In this document: positions 18,126 through 26,622 of the stretch, one piece after another
How the letters are laid out: each line of letters opens with the position of its first letter
Numbering within the stretch: position 1 is the first letter of the stretch
Assembly: GCF_030433895.1 (NCBI RefSeq)
Contig: NZ_JARUXE010000010.1
Coordinates: 62,001 to 126,000, forward strand
Reading direction: 5' to 3'
Length of the DNA stretch: 64,000 bases
DNA from: Arthrobacter sp. PsM3
Lineage (GTDB): Bacteria; Actinomycetota; Actinomycetes; Actinomycetales; Micrococcaceae
Program-made: the position numbers and the translations under genes
Notes under the pieces: model-generated
Told to the model about the DNA's origin: nothing
What the model saw: only the letters and a program-made list of their open reading frames with translations
Databases searched by the model: none

Positions 18126-19799
18126 ATGGCTAGCCGCGCGGGCACTGTTGCCCAACCCCAAGACCTTGTTGATCTCACTGCGCTCCTGGATGCGTACTAC
18201 GATGTTTCCCCCGATCTGGGCGACCCCGGCCAGCGGGTGGCCTTCGGCACCTCCGGGCACCGGGGCTCGAGCCTGAAGGCCTCCTTCAACGAACCCCACA
18301 TCCTCGCCATCACCCAGGCGATTGTCGAGTACCGGGCCGGCCAAGGCATCACCGGGCCGCTGTACCTCGCCAAGGACACCCATGCCCTGAGCGAACCGGC
18401 CCAGAATTCCGCCCTCGAGGTCCTCGCGGCCAACGGCGTCAACGTGCTGATCGACGCCCGCCACGGCTACACCCCCACGCCGTCGCTCAGTCACGCCATC
18501 CTGACGCACAACAACAACTCCCCCGCCGGGGCTCCGCAGGCGGACGGCATCGTGGTGACCCCGAGTCACAACCCGCCCGGCGACGGCGGTTTCAAGTACA
18601 ACCCCCCGCACGGCGGACCCGCTGACACGGACGCCACCGGGTGGATCGCCAACCGCGCCAATGAACTGCTGGAGAACGGCCTGCGCGGGGTCAAGCGGAT
18701 CCCCATTGCCGAGGCCCTCAGCGCCGGCACCACGGGCAAGTTCGACTTCCTCAGCAGCTACGTGGATGACCTCCCCTCCGTGCTGGACCTCAACGCAATC
18801 CGCGAGGCCGGCGTCCGGATCGGCGCTGACCCGATGGGCGGCGCGTCGGTGGACTACTGGGGCGAGATCGGCGAACGCCACCACCTCAACCTCACGGTGG
18901 TCAACCCCACCGTCGACCCCCAGTGGGCTTTCATGACCCTCGACTGGGACGAGAAGATCCGGATGGACTGCTCCTCGCCCTCGGCGATGGCCTCCCTGAT
19001 CAACCGGATGGCTGTTGGTGCGGACGGGTCCGCAGCCTTCGACATCGCCACCGGCAACGACGCCGACGCCGACCGGCACGGGATCGTGACGCCGTTTGTC
19101 GATGGGCAGGGCGGACTGATGAACCCGAACCACTACCTCGCCGTCGCAATCGACTACCTCTACCGGCACCGGACCGGCTGGAACCCGAAGTCAGTGATCG
19201 GCAAGACCCTTGTGTCCTCGTCGATTATCGACCGCGTGGCCGAGAGCCTGGGCCGCAAGCTCGTGGAAGTGCCCGTGGGCTTCAAATGGTTCGTCCCGGG
19301 GCTGCTCTCCGGCGAGGGCGCCTTCGGCGGCGAGGAATCCGCCGGCGCTTCCTTTAACAAGATGGACGGCAGCGTCTGGACCACCGACAAGGACGGCATC
19401 CTGCTGGCCCTGCTGGCGTCGGAGATCACGGCGGTCACCGGCAAGTCACCCTCGCAGCTCTACAAGGGCCTCACGGACAAGTTCGGCGACCCGGTCTACG
19501 CCCGGATCGATGCAGCTGCCACCCGGGAGCAGAAAGCGGCCCTCGGCAAGCTCTCGCCGTCGGACGTCACCGCCACCGAGCTTGCGGGCGAGACCATCAC
19601 AGCCAAGCTGACCGAGGCGCCGGGCAACGGGGCAGCGATCGGCGGCCTCAAGGTGGTCACCGAGAACGCGTGGTTTGCGGCCCGCCCCTCCGGCACCGAG
19701 GACGTCTACAAGATCTATGCCGAGTCGTTCAAGGGAGCCGAGCACCTCAAGCAGGTCCAGGCCGAGGCCAAGGCGCTGGTGGACGGGGTCATTTCCTAG
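18126..19799 (+). CDS. pgm: Phosphoglucomutase (alpha-D-glucose-phosphate-specific)
   Basis: A 557-aa cytosolic enzyme interconverting glucose 1-phosphate and glucose 6-phosphate, linking glycolysis to glycogen, trehalose and cell-wall precursors. The phosphoserine loop is TPSHNP with S147, the metal loop is DADADRHG near residue 311, and the phosphate-binding element [11 protein letters not shown] is near the C terminus. The ATG at 18126 gives the usual length; the open frame extends upstream without homology-like sequence. CATGCT lies 6 bp before the ATG, a weak version of the leaderless pattern. Convergent with the GGDEF gene. Confidence 0.96.
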   Translation: MASRAGTVAQPQDLVDLTALLDAYYDVSPDLGDPGQRVAFGTSGHRGSSLKASFNEPHILAITQAIVEYRAGQGITGPLYLAKDTHALSEPAQNSALEVLAANGVNVLIDARHGYTPTPSLSHAILTHNNNSPAGAPQADGIVVTPSHNPPGDGGFKYNPPHGGPADTDATGWIANRANELLENGLRGVKRIPIAEALSAGTTGKFDFLSSYVDDLPSVLDLNAIREAGVRIGADPMGGASVDYWGEIGERHHLNLTVVNPTVDPQWAFMTLDWDEKIRMDCSSPSAMASLINRMAVGADGSAAFDIATGNDADADRHGIVTPFVDGQGGLMNPNHYLAVAIDYLYRHRTGWNPKSVIGKTLVSSSIIDRVAESLGRKLVEVPVGFKWFVPGLLSGEGAFGGEESAGASFNKMDGSVWTTDKDGILLALLASEITAVTGKSPSQLYKGLTDKFGDPVYARIDAAATREQKAALGKLSPSDVTATELAGETITAKLTEAPGNGAAIGGLKVVTENAWFAARPSGTEDVYKIYAESFKGAEHLKQVQAEAKALVDGVIS

Positions 19800-19802
19800 C
19801 CG

Positions 19803-19819
19803 CCCGGCCCTGGGCCGGG
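19803..19819. terminator. Small GC hairpin between pgm and the GGDEF gene
   Basis: CCCGGCCC-T-GGGCCGGG is a perfect 8-bp inverted repeat 4 bp after pgm, with no T-tract. It could serve both convergent genes. Confidence 0.35.
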
Positions 19820-19836
19820 ACCGCTCGGGCGCCCGC

Positions 19837-21000
19837 TCAGGCCGGCTCTTCCTCGAGTCCCCCGGCGAGCACCGAGCGGTTCCTGCCCAGGGTCTTAGCG
19901 CGGTAGAGCGCCGCGTCCGCGGAGGCGATCAGGGCGTCAAGATCCACACGGCCGGGCGCGGTCGAGGCGATCCCGTAGCTGGAGGTGGGCAGCCGCGGGA
20001 TCACCGGCGACGACGAGGCGTGCAGCCGGGCGCTGATGTCCGCGGCGATTTCCCCCGCCCGTTCCGGGGTCACGCCCGGAAGGAGCATGATGAATTCCTC
20101 ACCGCCGTAGCGGCCCACCAGGTCGGTGGAACGGACCGTGGCGGCGCAGGCCTCCGCGAACGCCTGCAGAGCGGTGTCGCCGGCCAAGTGGCCAAACTCG
20201 TCGTTGATGGCCTTGAAATGGTCCAGGTCCGCCAGGATCAGCGACGCCATGGTCCGGCCCCGGCTGAGGCGGCGCAGTTCGTCCTCGGCAAGGTCCAGGA
20301 AAGCCGTGCGGTTCAGCAGTCCGGTGAGCCCGTCCACCGTTGCGCGGGCGCGGAGGTCCCGGGTCTGCTGTTCGTAACTCAGCTCCGCCATTGTGAAGGA
20401 TGCGACCACCATAATCACGGCCGAAAAGACCGTTGTCGCTGCGGAGCCGAAGACGGACTGGAATACCGGCCCGTCGCGGCCTTCCGCGAGAAAGGCGACG
20501 AGGCGGCCCAGATAGTACCCGGCCAGGATGCCGGAGCCCACACCCAGCGTGAGGTGAACGCGGGAAAAGTGCCGGTCCAGCAGGAACAGCTCCCGGCAGC
20601 CAAGGCCGATCAGCAGGCTCATGAAGCCCAGATAGGCGGGCGCGCCGGACCACACGTTGGTGGCCGGGTGGTCGAGGACCGAGGCCACGGCCGTAATGGC
20701 CGGGGCCGCCGCGAGATACCAGATTCTTGGACTGGCGGTGCGCAGAGACCGCGCCCCCGCCCAGATGCTGGCCGCACCCGCCACGAGGAGCAGGTTCCCG
20801 AGCGGGTTGGACCAGACCTGGTGTGGTGTCCCGTCCAGCAGGTATGCCGCGTCGCCGGACAGGAACAGCAGCAGGGCCAGGCACCACCAGCCGCTGTACG
20901 CCGAACGCGTCCGGCGGAACGTGATGAAGTAGAAGAGCAGCAGCAGGGTCAGATCGACGACCGCCAAGGCGACCCGCAAGGTTGCGGTGTCAAGCATCAT
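19837..21000 (-). CDS. Membrane-anchored diguanylate cyclase (GGDEF domain)
   Basis: A 387-aa protein with about six transmembrane helices in residues 1-205 and a C-terminal GGDEF domain (about 215-380) that would make cyclic di-GMP from two GTP. The active-site loop is YGGEEF (GGEEF 299-303) and the metal-binding element is LADLDHFKAIND. RSTD at 290-293, five residues before GGEEF, fits the RxxD inhibitory site, so product inhibition is likely. The start is MM at 21000; the frame is open further upstream but that part looks non-coding. The membrane part is an unnamed sensor. Convergent with pgm. Confidence 0.9.
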   Translation of the reverse strand: MMLDTATLRVALAVVDLTLLLLFYFITFRRTRSAYSGWWCLALLLFLSGDAAYLLDGTPHQVWSNPLGNLLLVAGAASIWAGARSLRTASPRIWYLAAAPAITAVASVLDHPATNVWSGAPAYLGFMSLLIGLGCRELFLLDRHFSRVHLTLGVGSGILAGYYLGRLVAFLAEGRDGPVFQSVFGSAATTVFSAVIMVVASFTMAELSYEQQTRDLRARATVDGLTGLLNRTAFLDLAEDELRRLSRGRTMASLILADLDHFKAINDEFGHLAGDTALQAFAEACAATVRSTDLVGRYGGEEFIMLLPGVTPERAGEIAADISARLHASSSPVIPRLPTSSYGIASTAPGRVDLDALIASADAALYRAKTLGRNRSVLAGGLEEEPA

Positions 21001-21412
21001 AGTGGCCCCCCGGTCCGCTCGCCATAGCCCGATTTGCGCCGACTCCGCGCCGCAGGTGCCCTTAGTATTGCACCCCGCGGCAAAATGTGACCACCGTCCC
21101 CGATGTGCCCCGCCCGGGACCCGGGGTCCCCGGGGGATCACACCCGGTGCCCCGTTCTGGGCGCCCAGGGGCTCTGGGTTTGGCTCTGGGGTTAAGGCCC
21201 CGGGGCGGACTAAACTGGGAAGCGGCCCCGGATGCGGCCTTGCGCTCACCCGCAGAATAGCGTCCCGAGTGCCTCCGGCCTGTCCCCCATGGTGCCGGAG
21301 GCACCTCCGCGCCAGAACAGTGCTGCAAGCACCGTCCACGCCAGAACAGTCACCGCGCCACCCCGCCGCGAGGGAACGGCGTCAGCGCCTGTTTCCGTTG
21401 GGCAGATTTCGC
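21001..21412. other. 412-bp intergenic region, strongly structured, no gene recognised
   Basis: This gap separates the GGDEF and nitroreductase genes, both on the minus strand. It contains a 130-bp run of nested GC-rich inverted repeats (about 21100-21240) and two direct copies of CGCCAGAACAGT about 30 bp apart near 21311-21352. I find no convincing open frame, RNA family or promoter. It should hold the GGDEF leader. Confidence 0.5.
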
Positions 21413-22018
21413 CTAGACCGTGCGGACGACGTCCTCGTAGGCGAACTTCGGCTTCGCGGCACCCCAGGCGTCAGCGGCGGGCTGGCCGATGTTGACCACG
21501 AGGAAGCTCTTCTGGCCGCCGTCGGGGAAGAAGGCCTCGTCGATCGCGCTGAAGTCCGCGCCCGTCATCGGTCCGGCGGACAGGCCAAGGGACCGGACAG
21601 CGAGGATGAAGTAGCCAGCCTGCAGATGGGCGTTGTTGTTGCCGGTGGCCGCGGCGAGCTCCGGGGCTGCGTCGTACATTGCCTTGGGCGCGTTGTAGCC
21701 GGGCAGGAAGTTGTCCCACTGCTCCTGCCAGGACGTGTCGTAGCTGAGGACGGCGACGAGCGGTGCAGTGGCGGTCTTGGCGCGGTTGCCGTTGGCGAGG
21801 GTTCCAACCAGGGTGGTGCGGGCTTCCTCGGACCGGACGTAGGTCACGCGCAGCGGCTGCGAGTTGAATGCGGTGGGGCCGAACTTGGTGAGTTCGTAGA
21901 TGGCCCGGGCCTGCTCGTCGGTGACTTCGCCGGTGAAGGTGTTGGGGGTGCGCGCCTCGGCAAAGATGGCGTCCACTGCGGCGGCGTCGATTACTGCTTC
22001 GTCATGGGCGATGGTCAT
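21413..22018 (-). CDS. rutE: Malonic semialdehyde reductase RutE-like nitroreductase
   Basis: A 201-aa FMN-dependent nitroreductase-family protein. The sequence EARTPNTFTGEVTDEQARAIYELTKFGPTAFNSQPLR matches the RutE/HadB branch, which reduces malonic semialdehyde to 3-hydroxypropionate in the Rut uracil-degradation pathway. SAGPMTGAD and PKFAYEDVVRTV are further family features. The ATG at 22018 has AAAGGG 6 bp upstream, whereas the upstream ATG at 22024 would overlap that site. It is divergent from a uracil/xanthine permease, which supports a role in pyrimidine salvage or catabolism. No rutABCDF genes are in the window. Confidence 0.82.
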   Translation of the reverse strand: MTIAHDEAVIDAAAVDAIFAEARTPNTFTGEVTDEQARAIYELTKFGPTAFNSQPLRVTYVRSEEARTTLVGTLANGNRAKTATAPLVAVLSYDTSWQEQWDNFLPGYNAPKAMYDAAPELAAATGNNNAHLQAGYFILAVRSLGLSAGPMTGADFSAIDEAFFPDGGQKSFLVVNIGQPAADAWGAAKPKFAYEDVVRTV

Positions 22019-22232
22019 GGGCATCCCTTTCGCTGGGTGTGCCCGCCGGGCGGCGGCCACTGGGTCCTGTCCATAGTTGCAACTTCAACCTGCGCCTCCT
22101 GCTTCCCGGGACGCCGCGTGACGTGCGGCACAGGGGCGCCCCCGGCGAAGCATGCCGGAAACACCGGCGCGGTAAAGTTGCTCCGGAAGATTCCTTCCCG
22201 CCCCGCCACACATTCTCTGAAAGGCCCCGGCA

Positions 22233-23579
22233 ATGAGCATGCTCGGTACCAAATGGAAGCTCCACGGCAACGGCAAGTCCATCCGCCCGGGCGAGGTCGT
22301 GAAGCCGGATGAGCGCCTTGCCTGGCCGCTGACCATTGGCGTCGGGATGCAGCACGTCGTCGCCATGTTCGGCGCCACCTTCCTGGTCCCGATCATCACG
22401 GGCATGCCGCCGGCCACGACGCTGTTCTTCTCCGGCATCGGCACCCTGCTCTTCCTCGTCATCACCAAGGGCCAAGTGCCGAGTTATCTGGGCTCCAGCT
22501 TCGCGTTCATCGCGCCGATCATGGCCTCGCAGCAGCAGTACGGCGTCCCCGGCGCGCTCGGCGGCGTGGTGCTGGCCGGCGTGGGGCTGGCGATCATCGG
22601 CGCGGTGGTGCAGAAGTTCGGTGCCGGCTGGATCAACCGCCTGATGCCGCCCATCGTGACCGGCGCCATCGTCGGACTGATCGGCCTCAACCTCGCGCCC
22701 GCAGCGAAGAACAACTTCGACGCCGCCCCGGTCACGGCCCTCATCACCCTGGCAACGATCATCGTCACCAGCGTCTTCTTCCGCGGCATCCTGGGCCGGC
22801 TGAGCATCCTGGCCGGCGTCGTGCTGGGCTATGCCGTGGCGATGATCCGCGGCGAAGTGGACTTCACCAAGGTGGACTCCGCCGCCTGGGTGGGCCTGCC
22901 GTTCTTCCAAACCCCCGAGTTCCACCTCGGCGTCGTTGGCCTGTTCGTGCCGGTGGTGCTGGTGCTGGTGGCGGAGAACATCGGCCACGTAAAGTCTGTG
23001 TCCGCCATGACCGGCCAGAACCTTGACGGCGTCTCCGGCCGCGCGCTGATGGCCGACGGCGCCGCTACCGTGCTTGCCGGCATGGGCGGCGGCTCCGGCA
23101 CCACGACCTACGCCGAAAACATCGGTGTTATGGCCGCCACGAAGGTTTATTCGACGGCGGCCTACTGGGTGGCCGGTATCTTCGCCGTGGTGCTGAGCTT
23201 CTCGCCGAAGTTCGGCGAACTGATCGCCACTGTCCCGGCCGGCGTGCTGGGCGGCGCCGCGACGATGCTGTACGGCATGATCGGCGTCCTCGGCGTCAAG
23301 ATCTGGGTGCAGAACAAGGTGAACTTCGCCAACCCGATCAACCTGACGACGGCCGCCGTGGCGTTGATCGTCGGCATCGCCGACTACACCTGGACCATCG
23401 GCGACCTGAAGTTCACCGGCATCGCCCTCGGCTCCGCGGCGGCCCTGGTGATTTACCACGGCATGAAGGCTATCGCGAAGGCCCGCGGCACCGTCGCCGA
23501 GCCGGAGACGGAAGGCCCCCTTGCAGCCGCCGCGGCCGCCGCCACGGCAGTGAGGCGCGCGCCGAAGAAGCGCCGCTAG
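22233..23579 (+). CDS. uraA: Uracil-xanthine permease family transporter (NCS2/UraA)
   Basis: A 448-aa inner-membrane nucleobase:proton symporter with about 12-14 helices. WPLTIGVGMQHVVAMFGATFLVPIITGM near the N terminus and GGGSGTTTYAENIGVMAATKVYS near residues 287-309 are NCS2 signatures, the latter lining the base-binding site. A GAAAGG ribosome binding site precedes the ATG. The C-terminal tail is Ala/Arg-rich. The divergent RutE-like gene suggests uracil as substrate. A long perfect hairpin follows the stop. Confidence 0.92.
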   Translation: MSMLGTKWKLHGNGKSIRPGEVVKPDERLAWPLTIGVGMQHVVAMFGATFLVPIITGMPPATTLFFSGIGTLLFLVITKGQVPSYLGSSFAFIAPIMASQQQYGVPGALGGVVLAGVGLAIIGAVVQKFGAGWINRLMPPIVTGAIVGLIGLNLAPAAKNNFDAAPVTALITLATIIVTSVFFRGILGRLSILAGVVLGYAVAMIRGEVDFTKVDSAAWVGLPFFQTPEFHLGVVGLFVPVVLVLVAENIGHVKSVSAMTGQNLDGVSGRALMADGAATVLAGMGGGSGTTTYAENIGVMAATKVYSTAAYWVAGIFAVVLSFSPKFGELIATVPAGVLGGAATMLYGMIGVLGVKIWVQNKVNFANPINLTTAAVALIVGIADYTWTIGDLKFTGIALGSAAALVIYHGMKAIAKARGTVAEPETEGPLAAAAAAATAVRRAPKKRR

Positions 23580-23595
23580 AACCCCGCCGCAGCCG

Positions 23596-23642
23596 GAAGG
23601 CCGGGAACCGCGCACCGAATTGGTGCGCGGTTCCCGGCCTTC
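23596..23642. terminator. 21-bp perfect hairpin after the uracil permease
   Basis: Arms 23596-23616 and 23622-23642 are perfectly complementary (GAAGGCCGGGAACCG..., loop GAATT). It begins 17 bp after the permease stop and 30 bp before the stop of the convergent acidic-protein gene. There is no strong T-tract, but its position suggests bidirectional termination. Confidence 0.75.
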
Positions 23643-23671
23643 GCCGTTACGAGGGTTTCGCTGGCCGGGGT

Positions 23672-24193
23672 CTAGCCGGCGTCGAATGCTTCCTCGTCGT
23701 CGCTGTCCCTGTCCCTGGGGGCCTTGTCGTCGGGCAGGTCGGTTCCCGATCCGTCGGGCAGGCCGGCCGCGTCCTGGCTGGCCTCTGAGGAGAACGGCCG
23801 CCCGGCGTCAGGCTTTTCGGTGTTGCTCTCGTCCATCTCCGCCTCCGAGGACGGCATGGCCGCCTCTGAATTCTCCGAGGCGTCGGCGTCGTAGCCGGGG
23901 GTGGTACTGGCGTTTTCTGAACTCATTTGTTCCTCCGTTCCTCCGAAGCGTCCTGCTCCGGGTTCTCCTGCACTGTCCTGGTCTTCGGCGCCGAACTGGC
24001 TCAGGTCCGGCGTCCCGGCCGGGTAAGTCTCCCCGTCCGGGCTGTCCTGGCTGAGTCCTGCTGCGTCGAACGCTTCTTCCTCGCGGGGCTGCGCGAACTT
24101 CTTTGTGTCACCGGGGGGCAATTCCTGCTCCGCCGTCGGCGTTCCGTAGCCGCCGGCCTCCTCGATGGGTTCCTGCTGTTTCTCCTGGGTCAT
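23672..24193 (-). CDS. Acidic, disordered hypothetical protein
   Basis: A 173-aa protein very rich in Glu, Asp, Ser, Gly and Pro, with no hydrophobic segment. It should be intrinsically disordered. A short motif recurs, EEEAFDAAG near residues 38-46 and DEEAFDAG at the C terminus. It is downstream of an SDR gene of the general-stress type on the same strand, 86 bp away. No function is recognised; similar acidic proteins in actinobacteria accompany desiccation or osmotic stress genes. Confidence 0.6.
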   Translation of the reverse strand: MTQEKQQEPIEEAGGYGTPTAEQELPPGDTKKFAQPREEEAFDAAGLSQDSPDGETYPAGTPDLSQFGAEDQDSAGEPGAGRFGGTEEQMSSENASTTPGYDADASENSEAAMPSSEAEMDESNTEKPDAGRPFSSEASQDAAGLPDGSGTDLPDDKAPRDRDSDDEEAFDAG

Positions 24194-24279
24194 ACCGTTC
24201 CTCCCTTGCTGTTAATGGACGATCGAAAAAAGGTTGGACTGCGTGGATGCCGGAAATAGCTTGTCGGCGCGGGTTCGGC

Positions 24280-25179
24280 TCAGAGGCCCTTGCCGCCCGT
24301 GACGGGCACTACGGCGCCGGAAATGTAGGAGCCGCGGTCGGAGGCCAGGAGCACGTAGGCCGGTGCGAGTTCCGCCGGCTGTCCCGCGCGCTGCAGCGGG
24401 GTGTCCTGGCCGAAGGACGGCAGCTTGTCCGGCCACTCGGTCGCCGGGATCAGCGGCGTCCAGATGGGGCCGGGAGCCACAGCGTTGACGCGGATGCCTT
24501 TCGGACCGAGCTCCTGCGCCAGGGCTTTGGTGAAGGCGATCTGCGCGGCTTTGGTCATGGCGTAGTCGATGAGCTCCGGCGAGGGGTTGAACGCCTGGAT
24601 CGACGCCGTCGTGATGATGGAAGCGCCCGCCGTCAGATGCGGCACCGCGGCCCGCGCCGTCCAGATCAGCGAGTAGAGGTTGGTCTTGAAGACGCGGTCG
24701 AACTCCTCGGTGGGGAGGGACTCGAAGCTGTCCCGGTTCTTCTGGTAGGCGGCGTTCAGCACCACGACGTCCAGGCGGCCGAATTCGGCGAGGGCGTGCT
24801 CGACGATTCTGATGGCGAACTCCTCACTGCGCCCGTCGCCGGCGATCAGCAGCGCCCTGCGGCCGGTTTTACGGATCCACGCGGCGGTGTCCTGCGCGTC
24901 GGCTTCCTCCTCCGGCAGGTAGGAGATGGCGACGTCGGCCCCCTCACGGGCGAAGGCGATGGCCACGGCCTTGCCAATCCCTGAGTCCCCGCCGGTAATC
25001 AGCGCGGCCTTGGCGTCGAGGGCGCCGCTGCCTTCGTAGCTCTCCTCGCCGTGGTCCGGCTGAGGCTCCATGGGCGCGGTCAGGCCTGGCTGTTCCTGCA
25101 CCTGCTCCGGGAAGGACCCGGAGTAGTAGCCGCGGCGGGGATCGCGCGGCTGGTCCTGCTGTTTGGTCGAATCACTCAC
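24280..25179 (-). CDS. SDR-family oxidoreductase (general-stress type, GSP39/YhdF-like)
   Basis: A 299-aa short-chain dehydrogenase. A long N-terminal tail (QPRDPRRGYYSGSFPEQVQEQPGL...) precedes the Rossmann motif TGGDSGIG at 62-69. NAA and the catalytic YAMTK follow, and the C terminus is VVPVTGGKGL. This tail and ending match the stress-induced YhdF/YdaD group of SDRs. The GTG at 25179 is chosen because AGGTGG lies 5 bp upstream; the open frame continues to 25377 without homology. It probably heads a transcript with the acidic protein gene and is divergent from two stress-type membrane proteins. Confidence 0.85.
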   Translation of the reverse strand: MSDSTKQQDQPRDPRRGYYSGSFPEQVQEQPGLTAPMEPQPDHGEESYEGSGALDAKAALITGGDSGIGKAVAIAFAREGADVAISYLPEEEADAQDTAAWIRKTGRRALLIAGDGRSEEFAIRIVEHALAEFGRLDVVVLNAAYQKNRDSFESLPTEEFDRVFKTNLYSLIWTARAAVPHLTAGASIITTASIQAFNPSPELIDYAMTKAAQIAFTKALAQELGPKGIRVNAVAPGPIWTPLIPATEWPDKLPSFGQDTPLQRAGQPAELAPAYVLLASDRGSYISGAVVPVTGGKGL

Positions 25180-25315
25180 AAGTCCACCTACCCAACGTGT
25201 CGGTTTTTCCGGGGCATCTTCCCTCGCCGCGGGCATCGACCCCGGCCTTGAAGCTGTCCCGTGAAGTAAACAGTTCCACCCTACCCGGAAATTCATCAGC
25301 AACCTTAGTACCGGC

Positions 25316-25344
25316 TTGAATTTCGTATGGGCCACGCCTAGGTT
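25316..25344 (+). promoter_or_regulatory. Promoter of the DUF6328/DUF6766 pair
   Basis: TTGAAT (25316-25321), a 17-bp spacer and TAGGTT (25339-25344), placed 51 bp before the GTG start. Confidence 0.5.
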
Positions 25345-25395
25345 GAGTGTTAGCTGCCACCGCAGCCCGATAAGCATTCACCCGGAGGCACACCC

Positions 25396-25896
25396 GTGAC
25401 CGATCCAGAGGCATCGCGGTCCGCGACGGACCGCCGCAACGAGTCCGGCATTGAAAAGCTGGACCGTAACTGGATGGAACTGCTGCAGGAACTTCGGGTG
25501 CTGCAGACCGGGGTCCAGATCCTGGCGGGGTTCCTGCTGACCCTGCCGTTCCAGTCGAGGTTCGCGACGCTGGATGATTTCCAGACGACCCTTTATCTTG
25601 CCAACGTGGCGCTGGCAGCCCTCACCACATCGCTGATTCTCCTGCCCGTGAGCGTGCACCGCCGCCTCTTTCGCCTGCATCTCAGGGCTGCCCTTGTGGC
25701 GAGCGCGGACAGGATCGCGAAGGTTGCCCTGGCGGGCATCGGGCTGCTCAGCGTCGGCACCTCCGCGCTGGTTTTCGACGTCACGGCGGGCCGGAGAGCG
25801 GGCCTGACGGCCGGGGCGGTGCTGCTGACGGTGCTGCTCATCCTGCTCGTCTACGTGCCGAGCAGGCTCCGCCGACAGGCCGCCGAAAGGAAATGA
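25396..25896 (+). CDS. DUF6328 family membrane protein
   Basis: A 166-aa protein with a charged N terminus and four predicted transmembrane helices (about 45-58, 66-90, 108-128 and 133-155). RNWMELLQELRVLQTGVQILAGFLLTLPFQSRF is the recognisable family start. No enzymatic motif is present. The GTG start at 25396 has GGAGG 7 bp upstream. It is followed by the DUF6766 gene 49 bp later and is divergent from a stress-type SDR. The function of the family is unknown. Confidence 0.75.
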   Translation: MTDPEASRSATDRRNESGIEKLDRNWMELLQELRVLQTGVQILAGFLLTLPFQSRFATLDDFQTTLYLANVALAALTTSLILLPVSVHRRLFRLHLRAALVASADRIAKVALAGIGLLSVGTSALVFDVTAGRRAGLTAGAVLLTVLLILLVYVPSRLRRQAAERK

Positions 25897-25945
25897 CATG
25901 ACGAACACCGCGAGCCGAAGACGCAGCGAGCTGCCAGGAGGAACC

Positions 25946-26608
25946 ATGGGTAAGTGGGTCAAGGAACACGGGCTGCTGCTGGCCAATATCGGCCTTTTCC
26001 TGATGTTCTTCGGCGGCATGGTCTTCAGCGGGGCCGCGGACTACAGCGAGGACCAGCTGGCCCATGGCGAGCCGGCCGTGTCGGTACTGGGGTACCTCGG
26101 CACGGGGGCCTTCCTTGAGGCGACCTTTGAGAACTGGGAATCCGAGTTCCTGCAGATGGGCATGTACGTGATCCTGACGGTGTTCCTTTTCCAGAAAGGA
26201 TCCTCGGAGTCCAAGCCGATGGACCGGGCTTCCGCGCAGGATGAGGATCCCCGGGACGCGCCGCTGAAGAAGTCCACCCCGTGGCCCGTGCGGCGTGGGG
26301 GCTGGGTCCTTAAGCTCTATGAACACTCCCTGTCGATCATGTTCCTGCTGCTGTTCGTGGCGTCGTTTGCGCTCCACGCCGTCGGCGGCAGCGAGGAATA
26401 CAGTTCCGAACAGCAGAGCCACGGGCAGCCGCCAGTCACAGTCCTCGGGTACCTCGCCACGAGCCGCTTCTGGTTTGAGTCCTTCCAGAACTGGCAAAGC
26501 GAATTCCTGGCCGTCGCCGTCCTCGTTGGCGCTTCGGTGTACCTGCGCGAGCGGGGCTCGCCCGAATCCAAGCCGGTCGCCGAGCCGCACTACGAGACGG
26601 GCGCGTGA
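25946..26608 (+). CDS. DUF6766 family membrane protein with two homologous halves
   Basis: A 220-aa protein with four transmembrane helices. The two halves are repeats of each other: YSEDQLAHGEPAVSVLGYL with FENWESEFLQMGMY in the first, and YSSEQQSHGQPPVTVLGYL with FQNWQSEFLAVAVL in the second, each ending in ESKP. The ATG at 25946 is chosen because AGGAGG lies 4 bp before it; the ATG at 25898 lacks a site. It is cotranscribed with the DUF6328 gene. The internal duplication appears to be a family trait. No function is known. Confidence 0.78.
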   Translation: MGKWVKEHGLLLANIGLFLMFFGGMVFSGAADYSEDQLAHGEPAVSVLGYLGTGAFLEATFENWESEFLQMGMYVILTVFLFQKGSSESKPMDRASAQDEDPRDAPLKKSTPWPVRRGGWVLKLYEHSLSIMFLLLFVASFALHAVGGSEEYSSEQQSHGQPPVTVLGYLATSRFWFESFQNWQSEFLAVAVLVGASVYLRERGSPESKPVAEPHYETGA

Positions 26609-26622
26609 GCGCTCCGGCCCCC

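Noticed and set aside
21100..21240. Cyclic-di-GMP riboswitch upstream of the GGDEF gene
   Set aside because: No recognisable core of either riboswitch class; the stretch is simply GC-rich with nested inverted repeats.
25180..25377. N-terminal extension of the SDR to 365 aa
   Set aside because: It would include the promoter of the divergent gene, and the GTG at 25179 has AGGTGG upstream.
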